A stretch of DNA of 64,000 bases, from the NCBI GenBank assembly GCA_030550095.1, contig JAUQQA010000004.1, positions 1 to 64,000 on the forward strand, in the 5' to 3' direction. The notes below the pieces were generated by a model. That model worked only from the letters and a program-made list of their open reading frames with translations, was not told where the DNA came from and searched no databases. This stretch comes from Chloroflexota bacterium. GTDB lineage: Bacteria > Chloroflexota > Anaerolineae > J036 > Brachytrichaceae. Below, one piece after another: positions 1 through 7,971 of this stretch (its first letter is position 1; each line of letters starts with the position of its first letter). Position numbers and translations under genes: made by a program.

Positions 1-2191
1 CAAGCTCGCGCAGCGCGAGCGCGGGTTGGTTTGTTTGCCCATTCCGTTCTTGGGCAAAGGAGAGGCGCAGTGCACGCTTTGCGCGCGTGATGCCGACGTA
101 GAGCAGCCGCAGCCGCTCAGCGATGTACTCGAGATACGCGCCGCGGATCAGCACACGCACGTCATCCACGGGAAGCTTTGCGTGGAGTTGCTCGAGCACT
201 GTGCGCGCCTCCGCGCGCGGATCGTGCCCGTTGAGAAACCACAGCTGTCCTCGAAACCGCCCCTCAGGATCGTGCGGAAACTCCCACTCGTCCACGCCGA
301 TTAGGTAAACGCGATCCCATTCTAACCCCTTCGCTTTGTGCATCGTCGTCACAGTAACCTGCCCGGGCACTGGCTCAAAGCCACCCTCGATCAACGTGTT
401 GCTGAGGTAACGACGCTGGTTTTCAGCGATCTCGTGCAGCAGCAGCGCTGCATCGGAAAGCTGCGCGGCAGGAGCGTTCACCACGTAGCGCCGCAAGCTG
501 ACCGCGATGCTATGTGCGATGGCAAATTCGTTGTCCTGATGCAACACGTCTTGCGCAACGGTGAGGACGAATTGATCCACTGGCTGCAGACTAGCGCGCA
601 GCCAACGCGCCGCGAGCGTGGTGAGATGGTGCAAGGCGCGCGTTTGCGCCTCGCTGAGCGTCACACTGGGCGGCAGCGCAAGCAAGGCATCTGGGGTTGG
701 GAATAAGCGCTGCTCGATGTGGGCGCTGCGCAACACAGCAGCAAGCGTGCGATCCTCAGCGAAGGGCGCCAACGCGGGCACGCGCGGCGCTACCTCACGC
801 AAAAGCTCAGCCAGCGCATTCTGGCGCGCAGGTGAGGCACAAAACCGCACCACAGCGCCCAATACACGCGCCACATCGCGCACTGGTTGTGCGTTGCGCA
901 ATTGGTCTTGGTAAATCGGTCGCGTGTGGAGTTTTTGCAAATCCGCAAGTTGAGCGACGACTAGCGAGCCGTAGAAGTTAGTCGGCGCCAACACGGCGCA
1001 CGTGCGCTCAGGGTGTTTCAGCACATACTCGGCAGCGCTTTTCGCCACGCGCTTTACTTCATCATCAATGGTCCGAAAGGCGCATGCTGCAACGGCGGGC
1101 TTCTCTGGCGCAGGGTTCTGCTGTGCGTCGCCTGGCGGGGTGGGTTGAATGCGCGCGTGGTCGGAAAGCGCGATTTTGCGCACAAGGATTTCTGGGTGCT
1201 CGCGCGTCGCCCATTCGACGAGCTTGTTCGCAAATGCGATGATGGGATGGGCGCTGCGCCCGCTCACGCTCAACGGCAGCGCGGTCACGTCGGGGCGCTC
1301 GCAAAACTCGCGGAAGAAACGCACGTTGGCGGTGGTGAAAGTGGTCATGATCGCTTGATTCGCGTCGCCGACGCGCACCCAGTTGCCGTGATCGCACGCC
1401 AATCGCTTAAGGATTTCCTCTTGCAGCGGCGTGCTGTCTTGGGCTTCGTCTTCGAGGATGAAGAACCAACGCGCGCCGAGCCGCTTGCGGAAGGCGGCGT
1501 CGTTGTCGAGCGCGCGCACAGCGCCCCACACGAGGTCGTCGAAGTCAACGCGCCCTGCTGCTTGAAGCACGCGCTCATAGCGCTGATAAATTTTCCAACC
1601 CAGCTCGAGGAAGGGCGAGGGATTGCTGTAATCCTGCAACAGCTTTTCCAGCTCCTCAGGGCGCAGGCGCAAATTTTTTGCGAGGCGGATCACCTCTTCG
1701 CCCAGCTCGTATGTTGCCTCGCGCCAACGCTCCAGCGCGTCGTCGCGCTGCTTTGGATCGAGTTCGGGCAGGAAACTCTCCCAGTAGCCGCGCTCGGTGC
1801 TGATCACCCAGCTCACGGCGTCTTGCAGCGTGCGCTGACCGCTCAGCTCGTCGTCGAGGCGATAGTCATCGCTCAAGCCAGCCAGATCAGGACGTTCGCG
1901 CAGGATAGCGTTTGCTAGGCCGTGGAGTGTGAGCACGCGATAGCCAGCATCAGGCAGGTTGCGTGCTCTGAGGCGCTCGCGGATGCGCCTGCGGATGTTA
2001 TCCACCGCGCTGTTGGTGAAGGTCACCACAAGCACCTCGCTTTCTGGCGGCAAGGCAGTCGCGATCAACTCCACAGCAAGCGCGGCTAAGGTGAACGTCT
2101 TGCCGCTGCCAGGCACAGCATTCACAGCAAGCTTGCCCCCACGGTAGGCGACGATGTGTTGCTGCTCTGGGCGCAAGTCGGGTAAGCTCAT
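1..2191 (-). CDS. UvrD/PcrA-type superfamily 1 DNA helicase (3' end cut by window)
   Basis: ATP-dependent 3'-5' DNA helicase of the UvrD/Rep/PcrA group, normally acting in repair, replication restart or with a nuclease partner. The frame is open for 730 codons from ATG 2191 to the window edge. In order I see Walker A (AVPGSGKT, about residues 25-32), motif Ia (TFTNSAVDN, about 55), motif II (DEAQDS, about 248), motif III (VGDANQAI), motif V (TMHKAKGLEWDRV, about 617) and motif VI (LLYVGITRAKR, about 698). All helicase motifs are therefore inside the window and only the C-terminal tail is missing. The start codon overlaps the stop of the upstream Uma2-like gene as ATGA, so the two are probably translationally coupled. 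Any C-terminal nuclease domain would lie outside the window. Confidence 0.93.
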   Translation of the reverse strand, partial: MSLPDLRPEQQHIVAYRGGKLAVNAVPGSGKTFTLAALAVELIATALPPESEVLVVTFTNSAVDNIRRRIRERLRARNLPDAGYRVLTLHGLANAILRERPDLAGLSDDYRLDDELSGQRTLQDAVSWVISTERGYWESFLPELDPKQRDDALERWREATYELGEEVIRLAKNLRLRPEELEKLLQDYSNPSPFLELGWKIYQRYERVLQAAGRVDFDDLVWGAVRALDNDAAFRKRLGARWFFILEDEAQDSTPLQEEILKRLACDHGNWVRVGDANQAIMTTFTTANVRFFREFCERPDVTALPLSVSGRSAHPIIAFANKLVEWATREHPEILVRKIALSDHARIQPTPPGDAQQNPAPEKPAVAACAFRTIDDEVKRVAKSAAEYVLKHPERTCAVLAPTNFYGSLVVAQLADLQKLHTRPIYQDQLRNAQPVRDVARVLGAVVRFCASPARQNALAELLREVAPRVPALAPFAEDRTLAAVLRSAHIEQRLFPTPDALLALPPSVTLSEAQTRALHHLTTLAARWLRASLQPVDQFVLTVAQDVLHQDNEFAIAHSIAVSLRRYVVNAPAAQLSDAALLLHEIAENQRRYLSNTLIEGGFEPVPGQVTVTTMHKAKGLEWDRVYLIGVDEWEFPHDPEGRFRGQLWFLNGHDPRAEARTVLEQLHAKLPVDDVRVLIRGAYLEYIAERLRLLYVGITRAKRALRLSFAQERNGQTNQPALALREL

Positions 2192-2691
2192 TTCTCCACC
2201 AACCCCCACCACTCCAGCATGGTCAACAAGCGTGGCTGACGGCGCAGCCAGATCACAGGCAACGCAAGCGGCACAATCGCTGCTGAATGGTAAATCCCTT
2301 TTGCGTCTGGCGGGATGAGATCGTAGTGCCAGTTGGCATCGGCTTGGTAAAACGCAGCGCGCCCGCGATCCGCATCCACTTGCCAATACTCAAGCACGTG
2401 CGCGGCTGCGTAACGCGCGCGGAGCTCCGCGCGCTCTGCTTCTGGCACACGGCTGTGTAACACATCTATCGCCAGCGGCACGGGACAATACACGGCATCA
2501 GCTTTAGTGTGTGCGCGCTCTGCATCTGAGAGGTAAACCACATCAGGGGTAAGCACCTCGCCGTTGGCGTGGATCACCGCGCCGGGTCCGAGCACGGCAC
2601 CGAGTTCGTATGCCTCGACGACAGCAGTGAGCAACGCGATCAGCCAAGCGCGCTGCTTTGCCTGCAACACGGCAAACGGGTTAGGGGTCAT
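2188..2691 (-). CDS. Uma2-family (DUF820) endonuclease-like protein
   Basis: Uma2 proteins belong to the PD-(D/E)XK nuclease superfamily. The characteristic order is visible: a PDVVYLS strand, then a hydrophobic strand (PLAIDVL), then RYAAAHVLEYWQVD, the counterpart of the family's K..LY..aGV.EYW signature. The protein is 167 aa from ATG 2691; an ATG at 2727 would add 12 residues and overlap the upstream gene by 14 bp, and neither start has a clear ribosome-binding site. Two catalytic positions look altered: the usual Glu of the second strand is Asp, and the Lys four residues before the conserved Tyr appears to be Leu. It may therefore be a weak or inactive nuclease. The stop overlaps the helicase start by 4 bp. 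Confidence 0.75.
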   Translation of the reverse strand: MTPNPFAVLQAKQRAWLIALLTAVVEAYELGAVLGPGAVIHANGEVLTPDVVYLSDAERAHTKADAVYCPVPLAIDVLHSRVPEAERAELRARYAAAHVLEYWQVDADRGRAAFYQADANWHYDLIPPDAKGIYHSAAIVPLALPVIWLRRQPRLLTMLEWWGLVEK

Positions 2692-2713
2692 GTGCGGCGC
2701 GGAGTGTAGCGCG

Positions 2714-3481
2714 CTACGCCAAGCCATGCGCGCGCATTTGCTGCACGCGCGCTAAGGCAACTGCACGCGCTTGCTCGGCAAAATCCACGCGACGCGAGGC
2801 GTAAATCACCGTGTGGGCGGCGACCACGAGCGCGCCCACGCCAGCGCGCGTTTTGCCCCATTGCGCAAGCGACTGCCAATCGAGATCGCGCGCTTCGGTG
2901 CGGATGAGCAACACTGCATCTGGCGCAGCGGCGCGCAAGGCGCGCAACCCTTCTGCGTCTGCGTGTGCCGTTGCAACACCGACCGCAGCCGATGCCTCGC
3001 CCGCAAGGAAAGGCTCAAGCATCTGTGGGGCTGTGAGGAGCGAATCCGTCCAAAAGAACACGCCCTTGTCCCGCGCGCTGAGGAAAGGCGCCAGCGCAGC
3101 CGAGGAGGCACAAGCCGCCACGGTTACGGCGTCGGCGCGGAACGCCTCGAACGCGCCGCGAGCGTAGGCAGGCGCATCGTGTGCAGAGCCGGCAAAAGCG
3201 CCGTCGAAGATCAACACAGCATCCTCGGGGATCAGCCGCACGATGCGCTCGAGCGCCACCATCCCCGCTGCACCCTCAGCGAGGTAAAAGGCAGGGTTCA
3301 CCACGTAGGCGCAGGCGAGATCAGCCGTTGCCTCAACGATCGCGCGTGCGAAGGGCAACATTGGCTCGTCGTAAGGCTGCACAGGCAGCGGCGTATGCGC
3401 AGTGAGCACGTCCAGCGCAATGCCCAGCCACGAACCCCGCTGCTGCTGGGCATGTCGCAGCTTCTCCCAAAAAGGTTTCAT
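2714..3481 (-). CDS. Orotidine-5'-phosphate decarboxylase-like protein (PyrF type 2 fold) lacking catalytic residues
   Basis: The 255-aa protein keeps the overall layout of type 2 OMP decarboxylases: FWEKL at the N-terminus, LGIALD (Asp24), AYVVNPAFY (58-66), FDGAFAGSA (92-100), YARGAFEAFRADAVTV, and a C-terminal AARTVIYAS-like strand. The catalytic positions are replaced. The Lys of AYKPN is Val60, and the DxKxxD motif reads D93-x-A-x-x-G, so both the catalytic Lys and the second Asp are gone. The NPYLG phosphate loop is AACASS. It is unlikely to decarboxylate OMP. The start ATG 3481 is chosen because a TACAAT box lies 7 nt upstream; a longer version from 3526 would run through the divergent promoter. 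It is the first gene of the leftward unit with Uma2 and the helicase. Confidence 0.8.
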   Translation of the reverse strand: MKPFWEKLRHAQQQRGSWLGIALDVLTAHTPLPVQPYDEPMLPFARAIVEATADLACAYVVNPAFYLAEGAAGMVALERIVRLIPEDAVLIFDGAFAGSAHDAPAYARGAFEAFRADAVTVAACASSAALAPFLSARDKGVFFWTDSLLTAPQMLEPFLAGEASAAVGVATAHADAEGLRALRAAAPDAVLLIRTEARDLDWQSLAQWGKTRAGVGALVVAAHTVIYASRRVDFAEQARAVALARVQQMRAHGLA

Positions 3482-3488
3482 CGCGCCG

Positions 3489-3494
3489 ATTGTA
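3489..3494 (-). promoter_or_regulatory. -10 box of the PyrF-like gene, leaderless type
   Basis: TACAAT on the minus strand ends 7 nt before the ATG at 3481, so transcription should begin at or next to the start codon. No convincing -35 box was found. Confidence 0.6.
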
Positions 3495-3517
3495 TGAACA
3501 TCAGCGCTGCATACAAT
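3489..3517. promoter_or_regulatory. Inverted repeat spanning two divergent -10 boxes
   Basis: ATTGTATG at 3489-3496 and CATACAAT at 3510-3517 are perfect 8-bp arms around a 13-nt spacer, in the 65-bp gap between the PyrF-like gene and npdG. Each arm contains a TACAAT -10 box for one of the two directions, so the symmetry may simply be two divergent promoters, or it may also be a dyad operator. Confidence 0.55.
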
Positions 3518-3546
3518 CACCCTCACTCACACACAAAGGAGCAACC

Positions 3547-4191
3547 ATGAAAATCGCAGTTCTTGGAGGCACAGGCAAAGAAGGCTCTGGGCTGGCATTG
3601 CGCTGGGCGCATGCTGGGCACGCGGTAATCATTGGCTCGCGCGATGCTGACAAAGCCAAGCGCGCGGCTGAGGAACTGAACCAAATGCTGGGTCAGCCAC
3701 GGGTGCAAGGCATGGACAACCTCAGCGCAGCTCAGGCGGCTGAGGTGGTGGTGCTCAGCGTGCCCTACGCCGCGCATCTCGACACGCTCAACGCCGTGCG
3801 CTCGGCGCTGGCGGGCAAAGTGGTGATTGACGTGACCGTGCCGCTCGACCCGCAGGATATTACGCGCGTCCGCGTGCCTCCTGCTGGTTCGGCTGCAAAA
3901 GAAGCCCAAGCCGCTGTGCCCGAGGCGCACATCGTCGCTGCTTTTCAGAACATCTCCGCCACTCACTTGAAAAAACTCGATGCCGTCATTGACTGCGACG
4001 TGCTTGTATGCGCCGACGACGAAGCGGCGCGGCGCGTCGGCATGCAACTGGCGCAAGATGCAGGGATGCGCGCCTGGGACGCTGGCCCGCTGGATAACGC
4101 TGTGGTCGTCGAGGGGCTGACGCCGATCTTGCTCGGCATCAACAAACGCCACAAGGTCAAAGGGGCAGGCATTCGCATCACAGGCGCGTGA
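3547..4191 (+). CDS. npdG: NADPH-dependent F420 reductase (F420H2:NADP oxidoreductase)
   Basis: Transfers hydride between NADPH and coenzyme F420 in the cytoplasm. The 214-aa protein begins with a Rossmann motif, MKIAVLGGTGKEGSGLALRWA, followed by the GSRD segment that reads the NADP 2'-phosphate. VVVLSVPYAAH and the KVVIDVTVPL strand follow, then AAFQNISATHLKKL and the C-terminal TPILLGINKRHKVKGAGIRITG typical of Fno/NpdG. The start ATG is preceded by AAAGGAG six bases upstream, and the TACAAT at 3512-3517 gives a normal leader. The next gene, cofE, makes the polyglutamate tail of F420, which supports the assignment. Confidence 0.9.
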   Translation: MKIAVLGGTGKEGSGLALRWAHAGHAVIIGSRDADKAKRAAEELNQMLGQPRVQGMDNLSAAQAAEVVVLSVPYAAHLDTLNAVRSALAGKVVIDVTVPLDPQDITRVRVPPAGSAAKEAQAAVPEAHIVAAFQNISATHLKKLDAVIDCDVLVCADDEAARRVGMQLAQDAGMRAWDAGPLDNAVVVEGLTPILLGINKRHKVKGAGIRITGA

Positions 4192-4199
4192 GAGCGCAT

Positions 4200-4946
4200 A
4201 TGGTGCTGCTCCAGCCAGTGCTCGGGCTGCCTTTGGTGCGCAGCGGTGATGATCTCGCCGCGCTGCTTGCTGCGCCGCTGCGCGCGCTCCAAGCCCGCGA
4301 GGGCGATGTGCTTGTCGTCGCGTCGAAGGTCGTTGCCAAGGCTGAAGGGCGCTTTGTGGACCTGCGCACGGTCGTCCCCTCACGCGAGGCGCAAGCGCTT
4401 GCTGAGCGCACGCACAAAGACCCTCGCTTGGTTGAGGTGATCTTGCGTGAGTCGCAAGCGGTGGTGCGCGCCGCGCCAGGCGTGTTGATCACGCGCCACC
4501 GCCTTGGGTTCATCTCGGCGAACGCGGGCGTGGATCACTCCAACGTGAGCGAAGACGCGCTCATCGTGTTGCTGCTTCCACACAACCCCGATGCGAGCGC
4601 GCGCGCGCTGCGCGCTGCGCTGCATACGCAGCTCGGCGTTTGGCTCGGCGTGGTGATTGCCGACAGCCACGGTCGCCCGCACCGCTTGGGCACAGTGGGA
4701 GTTGCGGTGGGCGTGGCGGGGGTGCCAGGCGTTGAGGATTGGCGCGGGCGCCCTGACCTGTTCGGCTACCGCTTGCAACACACGGAGATCGGTTTTGCCG
4801 ACATGGTGGCGAGCGCAGCGACGTTAGTGATGGGGCAAGCAGCAGAAGGCGTGCCTGCAGTGCTGGTGCGCGGCTTGTCATTCACGCCGCGCGAAGGCAG
4901 CGCCGCGGAGATCATCCGCCCACCTGCGCTCGATCTGTTTTTGTGA
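4200..4946 (+). CDS. cofE: Coenzyme F420-0:L-glutamate ligase
   Basis: Adds gamma-linked glutamates to F420-0 using GTP. The 248-aa protein has the CofE pattern: VLVVASKVVAKAEGR near the N-terminus, the GFISANAGVDHSNV segment (about 103-116) with the conserved Asn/Asp residues, VVIADSHGRPHRLGTVGVAVG, and WRGRPDLFGYRLQHTEIGFAD. It is a stand-alone ligase without the nitroreductase domain of actinobacterial FbiB. An alternative GTG at 4188 would overlap the npdG stop as GTGA; ATG 4200 lies 8 nt after that stop. Either way the two F420 genes form one transcription unit. It converges with ruvC, leaving 5 bp. Confidence 0.9.
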   Translation: MVLLQPVLGLPLVRSGDDLAALLAAPLRALQAREGDVLVVASKVVAKAEGRFVDLRTVVPSREAQALAERTHKDPRLVEVILRESQAVVRAAPGVLITRHRLGFISANAGVDHSNVSEDALIVLLLPHNPDASARALRAALHTQLGVWLGVVIADSHGRPHRLGTVGVAVGVAGVPGVEDWRGRPDLFGYRLQHTEIGFADMVASAATLVMGQAAEGVPAVLVRGLSFTPREGSAAEIIRPPALDLFL

Positions 4947-4951
4947 TCTCA

Positions 4952-5431
4952 TCATCCCCACCGCCGATGGTGCAGGTGCGTGATCGCCACGGCGAGCGCG
5001 TCAGCAGCGTCATCAGGCTGCGGGATGCTCGGCAAACCAAGCAACAACTGCACCATGCGCTGCACCTGTTGCTTATCAGCTTGTCCGTAGCCAGACACCG
5101 CTTGCTTGACCTGCAACGGCGTGTATTCCGCGATGGGCAACCCCGCCTGGTGGAGCGTGAGCAACACCACGCCGCGCGCCTGCCCCACGCTCATCGCGGT
5201 GCGCGCGTTCGTGGCGAAGAACAGCGCCTCGATCGCGGCAGCGTCTGGCTGCCACGCTGCGATGAGCGCTTGAAGCTGCTTGTGCAGCGCTGCCAGCCGC
5301 TGCGCGAGTGGCTCACCTTTTGGCGTTTCGATCACGCCGTAGGCGAGCGCCTCGAGCGAGCCATCGCGCCGTTCGTGCACCACGCCGTAGCCGCTCGTCG
5401 CCAAACCGGGGTCAACGCCTAAGACGATCAC
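4952..5431 (-). CDS. ruvC: Crossover junction endodeoxyribonuclease RuvC
   Basis: Resolves Holliday junctions as a dimer together with RuvAB. The acidic active-site residues are present: Asp in VLGVDPGLATSGYG, Glu in AAAIEALFFATN, and the DDAADALAVA pair near the C-terminus. With the GTG at 5431 the protein is 159 aa, the usual size. An upstream ATG at 5455 would add MPLVCSSA, but those codons lie in the 3' arm of the stem-loop assigned as the yebC terminator, so the GTG is preferred. ruvAB are not in the window. It is last in the leftward series rny-yebC-ruvC. Confidence 0.92.
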   Translation of the reverse strand: MIVLGVDPGLATSGYGVVHERRDGSLEALAYGVIETPKGEPLAQRLAALHKQLQALIAAWQPDAAAIEALFFATNARTAMSVGQARGVVLLTLHQAGLPIAEYTPLQVKQAVSGYGQADKQQVQRMVQLLLGLPSIPQPDDAADALAVAITHLHHRRWG

Positions 5432-5447
5432 CGCTGATGAACAAACA

Positions 5448-5476
5448 AGGGGCATGGCGGTTCACCCCATGCCCCT
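5448..5476 (-). terminator. Stem-loop between yebC and ruvC
   Basis: AGGGGCATGG (5448-5457) pairs perfectly with CCATGCCCCT (5467-5476) around a 9-nt loop. On the minus strand it is followed by TTGTTTGTT, a moderate U-rich tail. It could end yebC transcripts or only reduce read-through into ruvC. Confidence 0.55.
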
Positions 5477-5499
5477 GCTTGCGCGCGCTGCAACGAAGC

Positions 5500-6246
5500 T
5501 CACGCTGCCACTTCCTCGGCGGGCACTTGCAGGTTGTGGTACACCTGCTGAACGTCGTCCATCTCCTCCAGCGTCTCGATCAGGTTGAGCACCTGCGCTG
5601 CTTTGTCTTTGTCGAGCTCGATGTAGCTGCTGGGCACCATGGACAGCTCGGCGCTGGCGAGTTCGTAACCCTTCTTCAGCAGTGCCTCGCGCACGTCGCG
5701 GAACGACTCGACGCTGGTGGTGATCTCGATGGCTTCGTCGCCGATGTTGATGTCCTCAGCGCCAGCTTCGAGCGCGATCTCGAACACGTCGTCTGGGTTG
5801 ACCTTGTCGGTGCGCTCGATCACGATCACGCCCTTGCGCGAGAACTGCCACGAGACGGCAGCGCCGTCAAATTGTCCGCCGGCGCGCGTGATGATGCGCC
5901 GCAACTCGGCAACGGTGCGGTTGCGGTTGTCCGTCAGCACCTGAATCAGCGCTGGCACTTTGTGCGGCAAGTACACCTCGTAGGTGATCTCCTCGAGCGT
6001 TTCTGCGCCCTCGCCACCTTGACCGGAAGCGCGTGCGATGGCGCGCTCGATGTTCTCTTTTGGCATGTTCGCGGCACGCGCGCGGTCAATCGCCAAGCGA
6101 AGGCGGAAGTTCGCATCTGGGTTGGGTCCGCCTTCGCGGACGGCGACGATGATCTCGCGCGAGAGGCGCGTGAACAAAGCGCCGCGCTTTGCGTCGTTGG
6201 CGCTCTTCGCGCGCTTAATCGTTGCCCACTTGCTGTGACCCGACAT
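5500..6246 (-). CDS. yebC: YebC/PmpR-family protein
   Basis: Members are described as DNA-binding regulators and, more recently, as translation factors that help ribosomes at proline stretches. The 248-aa protein starts with the family signature MSGHSKWATIKRAKSANDAKRG and carries the acidic NPDANFRLRLAIDRARAANMPKENIERAI region, the GGQFDGAAVSWQF segment and a C-terminal EMDDVQQVYHN motif. Length matches the family. The ATG 6246 is preceded by GAGGTG. Proximity to ruvC is common in bacteria. Confidence 0.95.
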   Translation of the reverse strand: MSGHSKWATIKRAKSANDAKRGALFTRLSREIIVAVREGGPNPDANFRLRLAIDRARAANMPKENIERAIARASGQGGEGAETLEEITYEVYLPHKVPALIQVLTDNRNRTVAELRRIITRAGGQFDGAAVSWQFSRKGVIVIERTDKVNPDDVFEIALEAGAEDINIGDEAIEITTSVESFRDVREALLKKGYELASAELSMVPSSYIELDKDKAAQVLNLIETLEEMDDVQQVYHNLQVPAEEVAA

Positions 6247-6327
6247 GGTTGCTCACACCTCGACTCTCAAAATCCGCTGCGCCATGCACGGCGCCTGCGA
6301 TCCTCTTCGTACGCGTAGGCTTTAATT

Positions 6328-7875
6328 TTACTTCGCATATTCCACCGCGCGCGTTTCGCGCACCACCGTCACCTTGATCTGTCCGGGGTAGTCCATGGTC
6401 TCTTCGATGCGCCGTGCGATGTCGCGGCTAAGCTGGATGCAGGCGAGGTCGTCGAGCGCTTCGGGCTTGACGATCACGCGCAGCTCGCGCCCAGCTTGGA
6501 TGGCGTATGCTTCAGCAACGCCCTTGAAGCTGCGCGCGATCTCCTCAAGCTGGCGCACGCGCTGCATGTAGCTCTCGAGCGTCTCGCGGCGAGCGCCGGG
6601 GCGCGAGCCGCTGATCGCGTCGGCGATCTCGACGATGACCGCCTCGATGGTCTCCTGCGGCACGTCGTGATGATGCGCCTCCACGCAGTGGATCACCTTC
6701 GGGTTGATGTTGTGGCGGCGCAGCAGCTCCACGCCGAGTTGCACGTGCGTGCCCTCGCTCTCGCGGTCGAGCGCCTTGCCGATGTCGTGCAGCAAGCCGG
6801 CCATCTTGCACACCTTCACATCCGCTTTCAACTCCGAGGCGAGCAAGCCGGCGATCTTCGCCGTCTCCACGGCGTGATAGAGTTGGTTTTGCCCGTAGCT
6901 GGTGCGGTACTTCAGGCGCCCGAGCGTCTTGATGATCTCGCTGGGCAAGCCAGGGACGCCAGCCTCAAGCGCGGCGCGCTCGCCTTCTTCGGCCATGATG
7001 CGCTCCACTTCTCGGCGCGCGTCTTCAAGCGCCTTCTCGATGCGCGAAGGGTGGATGCGCCCGTCGCGCACGAGCGCCTCGAGCGCACGGCGGGCGATCT
7101 CGCGGCGCACAGGGTCGAAGCAAGAGATCGTGACGGCTTCAGGTGTGTCGTCCACGATGATGTCCACGCCAGCGATTTGCTCAAACGTCTGCACGTTGCG
7201 CCCGTTGCGCCCGATGATGCGCCCCTTGGCTTCTTCGCTGGGAAGCTCGACGACCGTCACGGCGCGCTCCGCGACCACCTCCGTGGCAACGCGCTGCATG
7301 GTCTCGACGATGATGCGGCGCGCGCGCTGCTCGGCGGTCTCGCGCGCCTCTGCTTCGACCTCGCGGATGATGCGCGCCATGTCCTGCCGGGCGCTCTCGC
7401 GCACCGCGTTGAGCAACTCCTCGCGCGCTTGCTCGCGCGTCATGTTGGCGACTTCTTGCAGCCGCTGCTCAAGCGCGGCGAGCTTCTCGCGCTGGAGTTT
7501 ATCGATCTCCGCCTCGCGCTTATCGAGCTGGGATTGGCGCTGGTTGAGCTGGCGCTCGCGCTTCTCGTTGCGCTCGCGCATCTGCTCCAACTCCTCGCGC
7601 CGTCGCTTTAGGCGATCTTCTTCGCGTTGGAGCTCTGCGCGGCGATCTTTGAGTTCCCTCTCAAAGGCTTCGCGCTCGCGCAGGATCTCGTCTTTGGCTT
7701 CGATGAGGATTTGGCGCGCTTTGGCTTGCGCCTCGCTCAAGGCTTTCTCGGCTTGGGCGCGCAGCACAGCGCCTTCATCTTTTGCCTGACGCCTTCCGAC
7801 GCTATACGCAACCCCTCCGACGACAGCGGCGATGAGCAACCCAATGATGACTTCCGTTATCAAACGTGCTTCCAT
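6328..7875 (-). CDS. rny: Ribonuclease Y
   Basis: Membrane-anchored endoribonuclease that starts mRNA decay. The 515-aa protein has one N-terminal transmembrane helix (about residues 5-25, ITEVIIGLLIAAVVGGVAY), a long charged coiled coil (about 30-190) rich in Glu, Arg and Lys, a KH domain with GRNGRN (about 220), and an HD phosphohydrolase domain with the catalytic HDIGKALDRE (about 365). All expected parts are present and the length is normal. Upstream is a hairpin that covers the ribosome-binding site. recX precedes it and yebC follows on the same strand. Confidence 0.96.
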   Translation of the reverse strand: MEARLITEVIIGLLIAAVVGGVAYSVGRRQAKDEGAVLRAQAEKALSEAQAKARQILIEAKDEILREREAFERELKDRRAELQREEDRLKRRREELEQMRERNEKRERQLNQRQSQLDKREAEIDKLQREKLAALEQRLQEVANMTREQAREELLNAVRESARQDMARIIREVEAEARETAEQRARRIIVETMQRVATEVVAERAVTVVELPSEEAKGRIIGRNGRNVQTFEQIAGVDIIVDDTPEAVTISCFDPVRREIARRALEALVRDGRIHPSRIEKALEDARREVERIMAEEGERAALEAGVPGLPSEIIKTLGRLKYRTSYGQNQLYHAVETAKIAGLLASELKADVKVCKMAGLLHDIGKALDRESEGTHVQLGVELLRRHNINPKVIHCVEAHHHDVPQETIEAVIVEIADAISGSRPGARRETLESYMQRVRQLEEIARSFKGVAEAYAIQAGRELRVIVKPEALDDLACIQLSRDIARRIEETMDYPGQIKVTVVRETRAVEYAK

Positions 7876-7879
7876 GTCG

Positions 7880-7903
7880 CCTCCACCTGGTGCTTAGGTG
7901 GAG
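7880..7903 (-). promoter_or_regulatory. Hairpin sequestering the rny ribosome-binding site
   Basis: CTCCACCT (7881-7888) and AGGTGGAG (7896-7903) form a perfect 8-bp stem with a 7-nt loop. On the rny mRNA the 3' arm contains the GGTGGAGG Shine-Dalgarno sequence, which ends 4 nt before the ATG. Folding would therefore block ribosome entry. Confidence 0.6.
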
Positions 7904-7971
7904 CGCAGAGAGGGATGAAGTCGTTGGTGCTTGCGAACGCGATGCTCAGCGTCTCAGACACCCCGCAACGC

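Noticed and set aside
1013-1918. Open plus-strand frame of 301 codons
   Set aside because: It lies wholly inside the helicase gene on the other strand, has no family motifs, and is explained by the GC-rich codon use.
5432-5455. ATG 5455 as the start of ruvC
   Set aside because: It adds residues not found in RuvC and falls in the terminator stem, so GTG 5431 is preferred.
6496-7611. Open plus-strand frame of 371 codons across rny
   Set aside because: It is antisense to the coiled coil and KH/HD regions of RNase Y; the peptide is Leu/Ala/Arg-rich without motifs.
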